Shown: positions 21,746 to 33,154 of the stretch, piece by piece
How the letters are laid out: each line of letters starts with the position of its first letter
Numbering within the stretch: position 1 is the stretch's first letter
Assembly: GCA_031761405.1 (NCBI GenBank)
Contig: JASEVX010000008.1
Location: 43,293,733 to 43,357,732 of the forward strand
Reading direction: 5' to 3'
Length of the DNA stretch: 64,000 nt
Source: Serripes groenlandicus
Lineage: Eukaryota > Mollusca > Bivalvia > Cardiida > Cardiidae
Program-made: the position numbers and the translations under genes
The notes under the pieces: generated by a model
Database searches by the model: none
What the model was told of the DNA's origin: nothing
Seen by the model: the letters and a program-made list of their open reading frames with translations, nothing else

Positions 21746-22044
21746 ATTGTCAAGAGTCAATACCGAATTTTTACTACAATGATATCAAAACTGAATTGTG
21801 GATTAAATGTTTTCAAACGCCATGCCTCAGCATGCGATGATCTCTTAAGGAACAATAATACCTTCAACATGGCGTCCTTTTTGACGTTAAAACACACTTT
21901 TTGTAACAACAACAGCAACGATTGTTTTATAAACGATATATATAGAAAATGACGCTGAAATAGTATACAAACATTAACGTATTTCTATTTCACTAAACAG
22001 CTATCCGAGAGATGATTATTTTTAAGAAAGTATGATTGACTTAC

Positions 22045-22171
22045 CTTTTCAATGTCTTGTTGTTTAGCGGCATTAAGAAAGGGGAGGTAATCTGTTGCTC
22101 TTATGGTTTCTGGGTTTTTACGAATCCATGCGTCAGAAAATGTTGACCATAACTTTGTACAGTTTGTAACA
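22045..22171 (-). CDS. CD38-like: Cyclase exon 2
   Basis: The exon is 127 nt long, with acceptor CTTTCAG and donor GTAAGT. The first base completes a codon begun in exon 1, then 42 codons follow. It begins VTNCTKLWSTFSDAW, matching SDCSALWKDFFKAF of Aplysia and VDCQSVWDAF of CD38, and ends LPFLNAAKQQDIEK. The exon 1/2 boundary falls just before the xxxC residues, the same place as in human CD38 as I recall it. This supports the call. Confidence 0.9.
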
Positions 22172-24060
22172 CTGAAAGAAAAGAAACAATTGGACCCTCA
22201 GAAGAAGGCATATTTCAGCAAAGTTCCACCAGACTCCAAAACTATAAATGTTAACAATCTGCCTTGAATTTGTGCTGAAGTATCTAATTGTTAAAAACAA
22301 ATTCATTTTCGTAATTGAGAATTCAAATGTCTAATTTGAAACATAGAGTTCATTTCTGAGCACGGAGAACATATCAGATTTGCATAGTTTCGGGGCCAGG
22401 TGTTCCATACATGTTACGAACGTAAGTGCTATACTTTACACATTTGTAACACTTATTTGATCGGCTTTCTGCAATTGACTACCACTCATAACACTTTTGA
22501 CAAATTCTTGCAAACCTGTTGAAAAGAAAATTTACGCTTAAATTTGACAGATGATTATACGGGTAAACGAATCGACTATTTCCCGTTAATAGGTAATGTG
22601 TATGAACCTTGCTTTACCGTTTGCTATACCGTCTATCAAAAAGTGTTTCCAAAGTGGATTTTTCAATGCAGTCACGATACTTGTTCGTTTTGATTGGATG
22701 AAAAGAAAATATCGAAACAAAAAAAGCTTCTAGTGGAAATAATTATATATGATAATTCGTACCCGATAAAGGAATGAGCACAAATAATTTTATGTGAGAT
22801 CAATTGCTTTTAAAAACACTCGTCGTCTATTTCTAAAACGAGTTCAAATACAAACTCATAAGGGTTTTCTGACTTTCCGGAAGTTACAACTCAAAATTCC
22901 TATAATATGGCGTTATTCTATAAGCGTAACCAAATATATAACCAAAAGGGAAACAACATAAATTATAGGAAAGGAGTACAAATGTAGTTCCGTAAATTAT
23001 GGAATCGTTTCATTTGAAGTACTTTATGAAGGCAAGTTGATTATTTTGTGTACCTGTCATCATAATTTCATGGATTTAAAATCTTGTCTAATTTTAAAGT
23101 TAAAAATATGCTTAACCTGATAATGATTTTTATTTTCTTTGTTTAGGTCGGTAGGACTTGTAAATACCCTAATCTTGCTGCAAGCAAGGGGCTAACTGCA
23201 GTTCACGGGGAATTATTTACCGATCACAAAAGTAAATAAATGTTTACCCGAAATAGGTAGCACCTATACTCATATTACTGCATTGTTCGCGAATGTTGAC
23301 TAACACTTTTCAACATCCAACAAATCTGTTTCAGTCGACTTTGGAAACATCTAGGAAGAAAGATGAAACATGACTGAAAGTGAAAGTATTTTATTTGAAT
23401 AAAGTTGAACAAATTGTGTCAAAAGTATTCTACTGCGTATAGCGTATGTATGAGGTGTAAGATAGCGTGTGTATGAGGTGTCAGAAAGCGTGTGTATGAG
23501 GTGTCAGATAGCGTGTGTATGAGGTGTCAGATAGCGTGTGTATGAGGTATCAGATAGCGTGTGTATGAGGTGTCAGATAGCGTGTGTATGAGGTGTCAGA
23601 AAGCGTTTGTATAAGGTATCAGAAGGCGTGTGTATGAGGTGTCAGAAAGCGTGTGCATGAGGTGTTAGAAAGCGTGTGTACGAGGTGTCAGAAAGCGTGT
23701 GTATGAGGTGTCAGAAAGCGTGTGTATGAGGTGTCAGATAGCGTGTGTATGATTTGTCAGAAAGCATTTGTACGAGGCAAGTTTAACATGAAACGCAAAA
23801 GGTGTTTAAATTCGCGTTTTGACGGCATACAGGTAAATAGTTCGACTTCTACAAGCTGATTCCGAGGACAAATACATGTAACTGATGTGAAATCCGAAAT
23901 TTTATCTCAAATAAGTCTTTTGATACAAACACATACTACATACTAGGCTCGGATCAATCTTTACATATGTTTAGTTCCATCCAAATATTCACAACTCACC
24001 AGTAGCTTATATACACCTTTGTAAATCATTTGAAAAATGTTTATTTCTGTCTTTCTTTTT
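22172..24060. other. Cyclase intron 1 or upstream sequence, no exon found
   Basis: I searched the minus strand for an exon ending two bases into a codon and encoding a Gly-Arg-Cys-like motif, and found none. The stretch holds the motif ATAGGTAGCACCTAT at about 23253 (also near 37975 and 62628) and the minisatellite at 23444-23775. Confidence 0.5.
23444..23775 (+). repeat. 23-bp minisatellite, about 14 copies
   Basis: The unit GCGTGTGTATGAGGTGTCAG plus ATA or AAA is repeated with a strict 23-bp period and point variants such as TTTGTATAAGGTATC. Confidence 0.92.
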
Positions 24061-24097
24061 CTCATGTCATTCATAATAGGGCTGTACTACAGGTGCG

Positions 24098-25504
24098 TTG
24101 CTGTGGACCCATTGGTTGACAGCTGACGTCATCGTAGGCCCCTACCCGTTCGATATTAATACTCGGCACGCGACCTTGAATCATCGGTTATTTATAGTAA
24201 CGACAAAAAGTAGATCAGAGGAAATGAATCATCGCGCGTCCGTGAGTCATCGGATTTTGCAACGATATGGCATAAAAAGAGTTCAATTTTGGTGAAACAG
24301 TATTTTCAAACATTGGAGGAGTGTCGTTTGTGGGTGATGCTATTACGGATATCCGTAACGTTCAGGCCATAGTACATCAAGTCAAGTGTTTCACAGATAA
24401 ATCCCATTCGTGGGCAGACATTTACTCTAAGAGGACGCCGTTTAAATCCAGAATTCTCGACACATGTTAAGATCTACGACGACACATACGGTTTCGACGT
24501 AGTTTGTATGGAAGCTTAATGGTAATATTGCAAATGTTTTCAGTCTCGTAGCGGGCGGATCGGACCTTATGGCGACACTCTACAACAAAAAATCGGATGA
24601 TTTAAGCCGTGTTTAAACGAATTAGGAAAGCGCAAAGATTTACGGACTATCGCATCTTCTTACACACTTGGTTGCGGTCTCGGCGAAATGTCAGCGAATG
24701 GAAAGGAGAGAAACGCGTCGATCTTAGCGAGTTGGAAAACAACAAACCTTAGAAGAAGGGGATCAGTTTAACGTTAATGCGACGGAAGAACTTTGCGGAC
24801 TATATATATTTTTGTGGACGAGGCTGTAACGAACAACATATCTTTAAGTCTGTATATAGGCGGCAACGTCTACTGTACCGTCAAGTAAAACAATCCGTGC
24901 GTGGATGATCGTCAGTACTCGAAACCCGAAGAGAAAGTGGTTACGTGCAGAATGGGACTGGGTTTAATATCCGGGGATTACTGTCGTTCCGTGTCCTTTT
25001 CTTATAGTGATCACGCCAACCAGTAAGGCTATCTCGAATTTTCAGTTCAGTGTAATCCGAACGACTTTACGAATTGGTAAACATGATCACCAACGTCGTG
25101 TGTACAGCTGACACAAACTGCGACATTAACCTCAAAACGTTGGTGAAAAAGACTTTAAATATAATATACGGTCCCTCATGCTTTTTGGGAGTCCGGTAGA
25201 AACATCCTTAAATCAGTGGACATTGTACATGGTATTTTCTACCGGGAAATTGATTGTGAAAGGAAAGAGGAGTTTCAATCTCGGATGCGATCAAGGGAAT
25301 AAGACGGTACGCTAGACTCATTCAAAGTCTCGGCCGGTCAGTGACATTATCCAAAATAAAAATGGTTACCATATCATAATCATTCAAAGTGACTGGATTC
25401 TCGGATTTAAACGGGGTAGTTCGATACTACGGAGGACGTTACGAACTGTTTCCGGCCGCCATGTTTATCAAGGACTATATTCATTTTACTTGTGTTAATG
25501 CCTG
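24098..25504 (+). pseudogene. Decayed open frame convergent to a packaging-type ATPase remnant
   Basis: Sense-looking stretches lie in alternating frames on the plus strand. They include SFVGDAITDIRNVQ and ADIYSKRTPFK near 24320-24450, MSANGKE-like near 24690, and RMGLGLISGDYCR near 24950-24980. They are separated by at least five frameshifts or stops. The codon character is unlike the AT-rich surroundings. I do not recognise the family. Its position facing the ATPase remnant suggests a structural or unknown gene of the same large DNA element. Confidence 0.4.
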
Positions 25505-26146
25505 ATCCGTGTTAATGACCGGTATTAAACGTCGTCGTCAATTGAACGATATCTGTTATCCGTTTTAATTGAATTGCCATTATTGAAAAGCACTCACGGT
25601 GCACTATATTGACCGGGGCGAAATCAATTGAAAAAAAAGATCTGTTTTTAGAACTTTTATTATTGAGCTTACATTTCAAATACATGTACATGTATACACG
25701 TATGATTAAGATAAAACAGTTAATATACACACTATTTTTAACATCGATGTACACGAACTGCGTTGGCCTCACTTATAGCCCAGAATACCTAGCTGTCTCA
25801 TTGAAAAGTCCTTTCGACTTTTATACGCAAATTCTACTCGTCGTCTCTTGGCCATGTTTGTCCCCGTTTTCTTAGCCATCATTTTGAGTTCGGATTTAGC
25901 CAATTCGATACCTTTAGCCAGTGGCATGTTGAATTTTATCTCTGGGTTCCACTACCGACTTGTACATTTTCCACGATATAGTGGTCATTGTGATTAGGTC
26001 GTAATTTGCCTTCCGCCATCAGTGCGAAATCTCTCTGCTGTCATCATAATTACTACCGCTGTATCGCCGCTTACTTCATCGTCGGATACTTCTTCCGTGG
26101 CTTCGTCGTTAGAAGCTTCGTCCATGTTATTGTGGTCGTATATTAC
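25505..26146. other. Between the two element remnants, nothing recognised
   Basis: Two overlapping frames on opposite strands (25512-25772 and 25609-25875) have no recognisable similarity and look random. This probably belongs to the same decayed element. Confidence 0.3.
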
Positions 26147-27301
26147 TTATATGCCATCGTCGTCTTCCATCCGTGGTCGGTCCGAGACCCGCGCCTCCAG
26201 CTCATCGTTGCTCCCCTTCGTTTTTCGCTTCATTAGGCACCACACTTTGACGTGCTTTTGTAAGTGATGAATGAGTGACCGATAAAACGGACCTGCAGTC
26301 GTCGTAAGACATTGGAATGGCTGTTCGTTGGTACGTACGGGCGTGCGTGGGAAAGCAGGTTCGGGGATGGGATAACTTATTACATCGAGTACATTCGTGG
26401 GCATGCGCACTGATTCTGGCATCGTCGCTTTCAAATCGATTAGCTGGTACCCGTACGGTTGTTTAATGGTATCTTCGAAACGATGTAGCAGCTGGTTAGG
26501 TTTTTTCGGGTACATTTGTCTGGCTAAAGTCATAACCGGTTGTCTGTCCACGGGAGTATTAAATGATGCAAGATAATGACAGTCATTTCTCTGTGTCGGG
26601 TATTTACTAAAATATAGATTTTGATTGAGTACAGGCACCGACAAATTTATATGTTGACTGCCTTCCGTATACTAATTCGTTACTCTCGGATCCTTCGATA
26701 GCCATATCATCGAGCACTTTGACGTTTCTAACTCGAGTGTCCAGGAATTCATCTCTCTCGAGGTTCCAACGCATCCCTGAATTAATTCGACCTTCGGATA
26801 AATGGTTCTCCGTATGACGTCGTAGAGCGACTGCCATCGTTTGTATAACCAGATAATGCGTCGCGATGACGGTTGTATATTGTCGCGGGCTCTCTGTAAT
26901 AGTCTAATCATGAAGTAGGTTTTGCCTTAATATGTGGGTCCGCTAACGATACAGGTAAACATCTGTTGGAAAACAAACATCTTCGCTGTTTGAATGCATT
27001 CTGGGGGTGTCCGCACATCATGAGCTTCTTGAATTGTCTGAGTTCCTCGGTATTGTGATACACTCGGATCATCCCTGTGTATTTTCTTTTTGTGACGCTT
27101 CAAGCTGTAGTCGTTGCTAAAACCTTTACCGCTGACTTGGCACTGCATGATTGGCGTTGTTCTTACTTCTGTTCGTTTCATCGCCTTATCTCTTATAAAC
27201 TTTATTGCGCAGCATGAACAAATTATCGATCCTTCATGGTCGTCGTAGAATCCTTTGTCATTATCGGAACACCCGTGTTTCTGACAGAGATAGTACAACA
27301 C
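26147..27301 (-). pseudogene. Broken viral or Polinton-type packaging ATPase with N-terminal zinc-finger part
   Basis: Three minus-strand frames in series belong together. 27301-26930 has Cys/His pairs (CSCC and a degenerate C2H2 with KRHKKKIH) and reaches a Walker A motif beginning GPTY. An in-frame TAA (26927-26929) breaks that motif, and GKT follows directly in the same frame down to about 26750. A frameshift then leads to LERDEFLD and a Walker B VLDDMA (about 26700-26717). A second frameshift leads to LNQNLYFS, PVDRQPVMTLARQM and a C-terminal tail to 26147. The order Walker A, Walker B, then NQN sensor fits the FtsK/HerA-like ATPases that package DNA in large DNA viruses and Polintons. 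The gene is dead: one stop and two frameshifts. Confidence 0.55.
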
Positions 27302-27439
27302 TGTAAAGCAGTTTCCGCATTCTAAGCAGATTGACTTTGAACACAGTTGGCACTTTCATTGTTGGATATCTGAAAAATAAAGAGGCACATCAGTTGTCAG
27401 ATGGTTTAATTAATAAATTAAAAGATGATTACATTGGTC

Positions 27440-27640
27440 AGATGAGTATGTATGAAGGAGTGTTACCCCCTCCTCCTATACTTCCTCCCCATGCTTCTCC
27501 TCCTGCTCTTCCGTATCCTCCTGCTCCTCATTTTCATTCTCCTCTTCCTCCGCCGCTTCTTTCTGCTCCTCTTCCTACTGCTCCTGCTCTTCCTCGTCCT
27601 GTTCTGGGATCATCATCATCATCATCATCATCATCATATG
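27440..27640 (+). repeat. Pyrimidine-rich tract and (CAT)n microsatellite
   Basis: A run of CTCCTCCT, TTCCTCC and CTGCTCCT from about 27464 to 27606 is followed by about ten CAT triplets (27609-27638). The proline-rich and histidine-rich frames over it are artefacts. Confidence 0.85.
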
Positions 27641-27702
27641 ATATACCCACAGCAGTGTGCAACACATTCCGGATGTTTACAGACACGTATTTAAAGTTTT
27701 AA

Positions 27703-28540
27703 GTTGTATAATAGACCACGGATACTCCCTCATTTTAACTGGGAAATTGATATTATTCGTGAAATTGTTGAATGAGGTTAAAAACACCAAACAAACATAC
27801 AAAAATAAATCATGTCTACTTGTCAAACATATGATACAGTTTAAAACCTTGAATCTTCAGATGACACGCCCTCTTGAAAAAATATAACTTCAACATTGTT
27901 GAAAGTGGCGTAAAACACAAAACAAACAAGTACAACTGAGTCTCCATCGCTGACAGCGCTTTGATTTTCCTTCAAATGCGAAAACAGTACCCGGAAATTG
28001 CAGGCAAGTGCTTATTCTTTCCTTCACTCAGATCGTTTAATGTCTAAGTATGCGATAAAAAAAAAACGGATATAGAAACTCTTGAATAATTATTTCAAAC
28101 AGAGTTTTAATAGCGTTTCTGAGTTTTAGTGAAAGGATAAAATCTGTAGTAGCTTTTCAAAAATAACATTAAAACAAGCCGGTAGGCGACGTGGGATTCG
28201 CCTTGGTGATTTTCGCCTTTGCAAATTTTGCAAACTTCCGGAAACCCGAGGTCGGAGGTCAATCACGTAAAAGAAAATCTAGCTCTTGAATAGCTCTATC
28301 AGATAATGCAATACAATCGTTATCGAATACTACCACTGCAGCGCTAAGGGCGATTGAAGTAAAATACGACGGTAAAAGGTACCCTAGCTTTGAAAGACTA
28401 CCATTTGAAAAACAAAGGCCTAAATAAAAATTCGTAACGGATACGTTTTTTCTAAATATCTCGATGCATCTATAACCGAATTTTCAGCTCTCCACATTCA
28501 AATATGTAGGAGAAGATGGAAAAAAGGTTTGGATTTTAAA
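27703..28540. other. No gene; repeat scraps
   Basis: A SINE-like tail CAACATTGTTGAAAGTGGCG is at about 27892. GTAGGCGACGTGGGATTCGC (28182), shared with 1850, starts a retroelement-like stretch that runs to the C-tract at 28557. Confidence 0.4.
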
Positions 28541-29035
28541 AGCACAGACACACACACCCCCCCCCCCCCCCCCACACACAGACGTGTTCATAGATGAAAC
28601 CCACTACATGTGAAATAAAACCTGAAAATGACTACAGTGCTTTCAGGAGGTTAAAGAGGAAAAATAAACGCATTTTAAGGTAAAATTGAAATACAGAAAC
28701 GTATCTAGGGGTCCAAAACGTATGAATCCTTACTTTGAAATTGCACCTGCAAATCACTTCTTTGTCACGTGATCAACCTGACGCACAACGGAAATCGGCT
28801 ACATGCAACTCACTACCAGTTCTAAACACACATGCTATCCATTACCGGGTCGAAACACACGTGCATTCCACTACCGCTGTTCGAAACACACACGCATTCC
28901 ACTGCTAAAAGGCATGTCGTTATACAATTGTGGCGAATCGGTAGTAATTCGACTAAAAAATAAATTGCCCACTAAATAGAGTAAAATGTGCGAGCCTGTT
29001 AAATCGTCCTCATAATCGAGTGTTTAAAATTCAGA
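28541..29035 (+). repeat. Dispersed repeat of about 500 bp, copy 1
   Basis: It is direct and closely similar to 43768-44310. Shared blocks are a C-tract with ACACAC, CATAAAACCCACTACATG-type, ACTACAGTGCTTTCA, GTCACGTGATCAACCTGACG, three AACACACATGC-type sub-repeats and TGTGCGAGCCTGTTAAATC. It has no coding capacity. Confidence 0.75.
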
Positions 29036-29219
29036 CGCACACCGGCAACCCGAACTTAGCCTGGATTTTTTTGTAGTGATAGTGACGAGAAAAACATGTC
29101 TGTTTGCATTGTTTGACAATCAACTACATTACTTAAGTTAGTGGGTTGCCCAAAGGTAGTGGGGTCGTTTGGTGTGCATCCATGTTCAGGTAGTTGGTTT
29201 CCAGGTTAAACACACTCAC

Positions 29220-29316
29220 ACACAACATTTAGAGACAGTTAGACATATACATACATAAAGAGACAGGCATACAGAGAGCAAGAGTGAGATAGATACAGAG
29301 AAAGAGAGGATATCGG

Positions 29317-29374
<58 letters not shown>

Positions 29375-29530
29375 GGAGAGAGAGAGAGAAAGAGAGAAAA
29401 TGTGTCAAGGAGAGAGGAAGATAGATAGAGAAAGAGAGGGATATATATAGAAAGAGGGAGCGAGACAGAGAGAAACACGCAGTGATATCGAGATAGAAAC
29501 AAGGGAGAGAGAGAGAGGGGAGAGAATGAT
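29220..29530. repeat. GA-rich low-complexity tract
   Basis: An (AG)n core at 29317-29398 has flanking AGAGA, GATAGA and GAGACAG variants. Serine/leucine-rich frames on the minus strand are artefacts of it. Confidence 0.95.
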
Positions 29531-29985
29531 AGAGAAACAATATATATCGCCTCGCCCCCTATTAATCCAACAGACCCCCTATATGTCCGTAGTGGGTCAG
29601 TAACAAACCCAATAATGTATTTATTTCGTCGACCACTTTAAACTGAACTATACTGTAACTTGTTGATATTTGTTGGTAGCATAATATGACGTCATGAATA
29701 AAAGATCTATCAATATTGATTAAAGAATTGGAATAGATATATTATTTACAAAAATACACCGGTTCAACATAAACACATTTATTTCACATTTATTTCAATT
29801 CGAAAACCAACATTTGAACTGACTGTTTAACTTTACTCACCCCCTATAGAGAGAGACAGACAGACAGAAAGACAAACATTGATCTAATTAGACTAAAGAA
29901 AATGGAAGCTTGCCCCTGCCAATTGCGGCCATGTTTTTCATCTAATCAATTTAAACTAAATATAAATTTGCAGAGGGTTACTTAC

Positions 29986-30072
29986 GGAACATTTCTGCCA
30001 TATTTTGAAATAAGACAACCAGATCCAGAGAAGAAAATTTAAATTGTTGACGTTAATACCAGTTTCCATCAT
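29986..30072 (-). CDS. Speculative first exon (hydrophobic N-terminus)
   Basis: An ATG at 30072 opens 29 codons with a hydrophobic centre (LNFLLWIWLSYF). The frame ends exactly at a GTAAGTAAC donor (29977-29985). Its orientation and place, 7.8 kb upstream of cyclase exon 2, would suit a signal-peptide exon of that gene. But it ends in phase 0 while exon 2 needs phase 2, and it lacks the conserved Gly-Arg-Cys-like motif. Another small exon would have to lie between. Chance is a real alternative. Confidence 0.15.
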
Positions 30073-30504
30073 TCTATAGCCACAGCATCCAAAGATCTAC
30101 ATAGAATCTAAATCTTTGAAAACTGACAAATAAAGGACAATTCCTGTAAAGTTTGACTGGAATTTCAGGTTCAGGAGGAAATGTAGATAAATGCTTAATT
30201 GGATTAAAAGTCGTCTGCTCTAATTGTGTTGTATTTGGGAAGCAGATAAATGGTGAAAAACCTTGATACTGATCAGGAAATGGATGTTTAATCGCCATAT
30301 GGAATGGAGTTAGCTCGAGTAGATTCTGTATTCAAACTTAAGACCTTTTGATTTGAGGACAAGTACATCCCTCGGATCTGGAGCTCGACCGCTGTGACAG
30401 ATAACAGTTTTTAAATATTCAACTTATCTCAACATACATGAAACCTACGACAGATGACGTCGACCATATATGGCTTACAGTATGGTAAACCTAAGATAAA
30501 GAAC

Positions 30505-30715
30505 GTATAAATGTTGAATAGAGTTGAAAACATTGTGACAAACATTGCTCAGTTTGAGCTATTTTCTCCATTTGCCAAAACACTTTTAAAAGTCATCTAT
30601 TGCAGAGGTGCCAGAAAGGGTCTATGTGTGATAAAAGGTAAATTAAATGCAGAAAGGCGTTTTTTGTTGAGCAGCTTTCACATCATTCGTAAATACATCT
30701 TAGCCTAAAACCTGT
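30505..30715 (+). mobile_element. piggyBac-like MITE, decayed copy
   Basis: GAAAACATTGTGACAAACAT, TGCTCAGTTTGAGC and TCTCCATTTGCCAAAACAC, then GTCATCTATTGCAGAGGTGC, show the characteristic fold-back layout of the family. Confidence 0.6.
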
Positions 30716-31790
30716 ACTCAGTAGCTGTTTATCGAGAAAAAAAGCCTTCGGCTATATTTTAGAAATCTGCAGCAAACGACATTTGAAACAGGTTGACACA
30801 AGAGCAATATTGAACATAATCATTACCAGGGAAAGGACCCGAGAGTGATTTATATCGGCGTATTAATTGTCACCACATTTCAGTTCAACTCTGTCAGGAC
30901 GGAATTTTATAAAAAAGACTATTTCAGGTTAAATATCGGACGATAGTATGTTTAATGTATCAACAGTTTAAGACTTTTTTCATAACTTTAATCTAAGAAA
31001 ATGGACTCGTTCTCCATATATTATTTCAACGGCTTTAATTCGGAATGAAAAAAGGGTATTTTAATGTTTGGTAATTCGATAAACACCTTAGTTAGAACTG
31101 AATGTTATCATCTGATGCATTGAAGACGTGTTTTTTGTACACGTTAAACCGTCGTTTAATTGGGGTTATATGCCGTTTTCAACATTATTCCAGTTATATC
31201 GCGGCGACAGTTCACATATTCCTAATCGCTGATCAGGCAAAAAAGCATTCGGCTAAATAATGTGCCTTACCCAAAGCACTTCGACGGTCACCGACGCTCA
31301 ACCAGTAGGCAACGGCGGATTACTTATAAACATATAAGGCAAAACTGAATGATAGTATCTGGACGCATTGAAGACGTGTTTTTATACAGACGTGAAACCA
31401 TCATGGATTAAGGAGACCTTGTATATCTAGAGCACTATCTCTTGTTTTCCCGTACATAGGTTTCATAATAACGCCTGCTGTAGACACGTCATTTGTCGAC
31501 TATATCAAGGTAAGGGTAACCCTATCCTACACACAGACGCTCTCTCACGCCTCCGCATTAGACGATTTTTTGAAAACAATAGATGATCAATATCTCCTTT
31601 TGTCAGATTGTTTTAAACTCTATTAAACAATTATACTATTATAAAAACAGAATGTCCATATGTTTGCCTAGATGTTTGCATAGTCGTCTGCTGTAAATTC
31701 GTTGTGTGGGAAAGGGATAAATTACATCCATCTGTCAAGGATATATAATGTAACCCAGACTCTATGTTATTTAGTATATCTTATATGGCT
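30716..31790. other. No gene; SINE and MITE scraps
   Basis: A reverse SINE tail and body fragment lies at about 31150-31330 (CCGTTTTCAACATTATTCCAG, then TATATCGCGG, then a GTGCCTTACCCAAAGCACTT stretch). The rest is AT-rich with short MITE-like pieces ending GCAGACGAC or its complement. Confidence 0.45.
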
Positions 31791-32100
31791 CTGGCTTTCT
31801 TAAATGCAGACGTAGTTCAGGCATCTGCAGCAGACGACTTTTGAAACATGTTGGATTATTTTTTTAAATAATCATGACTAGGAAACGGACCTGAGAGTGA
31901 CACACATCAGCATTCTAAGAAAATGACCATTACTAGAACATTATCACGGCTTAACCCTTTTCTACATACAAACACTTTCTGACGCATTTGCAGCAGACGA
32001 CAATTGAAAACAATGTGTCAAATGATGAAATTGCTCAAAACGAGCAAGTTCTCCTTTTCCCACAATATTTCAACTTGAATAGGTAGCAATGTTTCATTTA
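31790..32100. mobile_element. Two decayed piggyBac-like MITE copies
   Basis: CATCTGCAGCAGACGACTTT at about 31825 and TTAACCCTTTTCTACATAC at 31952 each begin a copy. The second includes TGAAATTGCTCAAAACGAGC and GTTCTCCTTTTCCCACAAT, the hairpin centre seen in the full copy. Confidence 0.6.
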
Positions 32101-33154
32101 CAGACATTTTTTCACACCCGTCCGCTGTAGACACGTCAGTTGTGGACAGTATAATAGGAAGTGACAAACAGCACCTGCCTGCCAAGGACATCAACATATT
32201 ACGTATCCCAATCTCTATGTAATGTCATCTATCTGTTGTTGCCGAATTTCCACGGGGTTAAACACACGTGCACCGTGTCTAGCGATGTTGGATATTAAGG
32301 CATCTGCACAATCTCATCAGTTAACTCACTTTTGGCCAAGATGTGATATAGATATTAAACCTTTTCCACATACAACACATCTGTAGTGAGCAATTTCTCC
32401 TTTTGTAAAAAAACTTTTCAAAAGTCGTTTGCTGAAGAGGCTTCAGATTAATCGGAAGAATGATTTCACGTCGGAGTGTCAATAAGGCCGCAAGTAGCCT
32501 GACGCGGTTCATATTAGAGTAGAAATAGACTGCGTGTGCCTAGGTACGAGAAAATCTGTTATAAATTATTATTATAATTGTGACATTTGGTAATCAGGAT
32601 CAACCGTACAAACATCTCGTAAATATAGCGAAAAGTCCGTCAATTGTCTGTTTTGAATGTGAACTGTCTGTTCGATAACTGAGCGTCTTCACAAGCTGAT
32701 ATGAACCTTGGTTGAGGATCGATGTGTATTTTCAAGGATGGAGTCTTATGACGGTGCACATCATTTTGCGTATTAAACCTTTATCATCATTCGTAAAAAC
32801 TGTACTTGTTTTCGTAGAAGACGCATATTTTAAAGTAGGTCCTTTGAAAAGAAAAATATGCGTTTCAGAAACATGAGAATGCCAATAATGAAATATGAAC
32901 TGTCTGATCGTAATTGTGCGTCGACACGTATCTAAGCCTTTGTTAAGCACAGAGATGTTTTCGATTGGATGGCCTTGGGGGCATATTAAACCTGTATCAT
33001 TATACGTATTAACCTTTTTCGTAGAAAACGCTTATTTAAGGTAGGTTCATTGAACAGAAAATAGTCATTTCCGAATTATGTGATAAAGTCGTTCTTTTTA
33101 TAAGGTATTCATTGGTTTACGTACTCCTCGTCTTACTTATCCCGTAGCTGAGCC

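Larger units (their letters stand above)
1665..22171 (-). other. CD38-like: ADP-ribosyl cyclase gene (CD38/BST1 family), 6 exons found, first exon missing
   Basis: Enzymes of this family make cyclic ADP-ribose and ADP-ribose from NAD, and exchange the nicotinamide of NADP to give NAADP; these products release intracellular calcium. Six minus-strand exons with canonical AG acceptors and GT donors join in phase to about 246 codons. They follow the order of Aplysia cyclase and human CD38: CxxLW, LLWSG, TLEDT with WCG, YWEGAS, GSNP, SELPNL, CDNGSL with F-E-C, and LLC. The residues matching CD38 Trp125, Glu146, Trp189, Ser193 and Glu226 are all present, so the enzyme should be active. The C-terminus is hydrophobic and ends without a charged cytoplasmic tail, as in GPI-anchored BST1. 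Exon 1 (signal peptide and the GRC-like motif) was not found. Introns, in gene order, are 718, 1934, 1550, 12953 and 2610 bp. Confidence 0.9.

Noticed and set aside
23444..23775. CRISPR-like regular repeat (23 bp)
   Set aside because: Units are directly contiguous with no unique spacers, in a eukaryotic intron-like context. The same holds for the 25-bp (20573-20836) and 28-bp (46332-47035) arrays.
27331..27702. Proline-rich 123-residue frame
   Set aside because: It arises from the pyrimidine tract and (CAT)n run.
29229..29540. Ser/Leu-rich 103-residue frame
   Set aside because: Low-complexity (AG)n tract.
29986..30045. Alternative reading of this exon-like stretch as the cyclase GRC-like segment in the phase needed by exon 2
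   Set aside because: That frame has a stop eight codons upstream of its Cys, no ATG, and no AG acceptor between, so it cannot be an exon.
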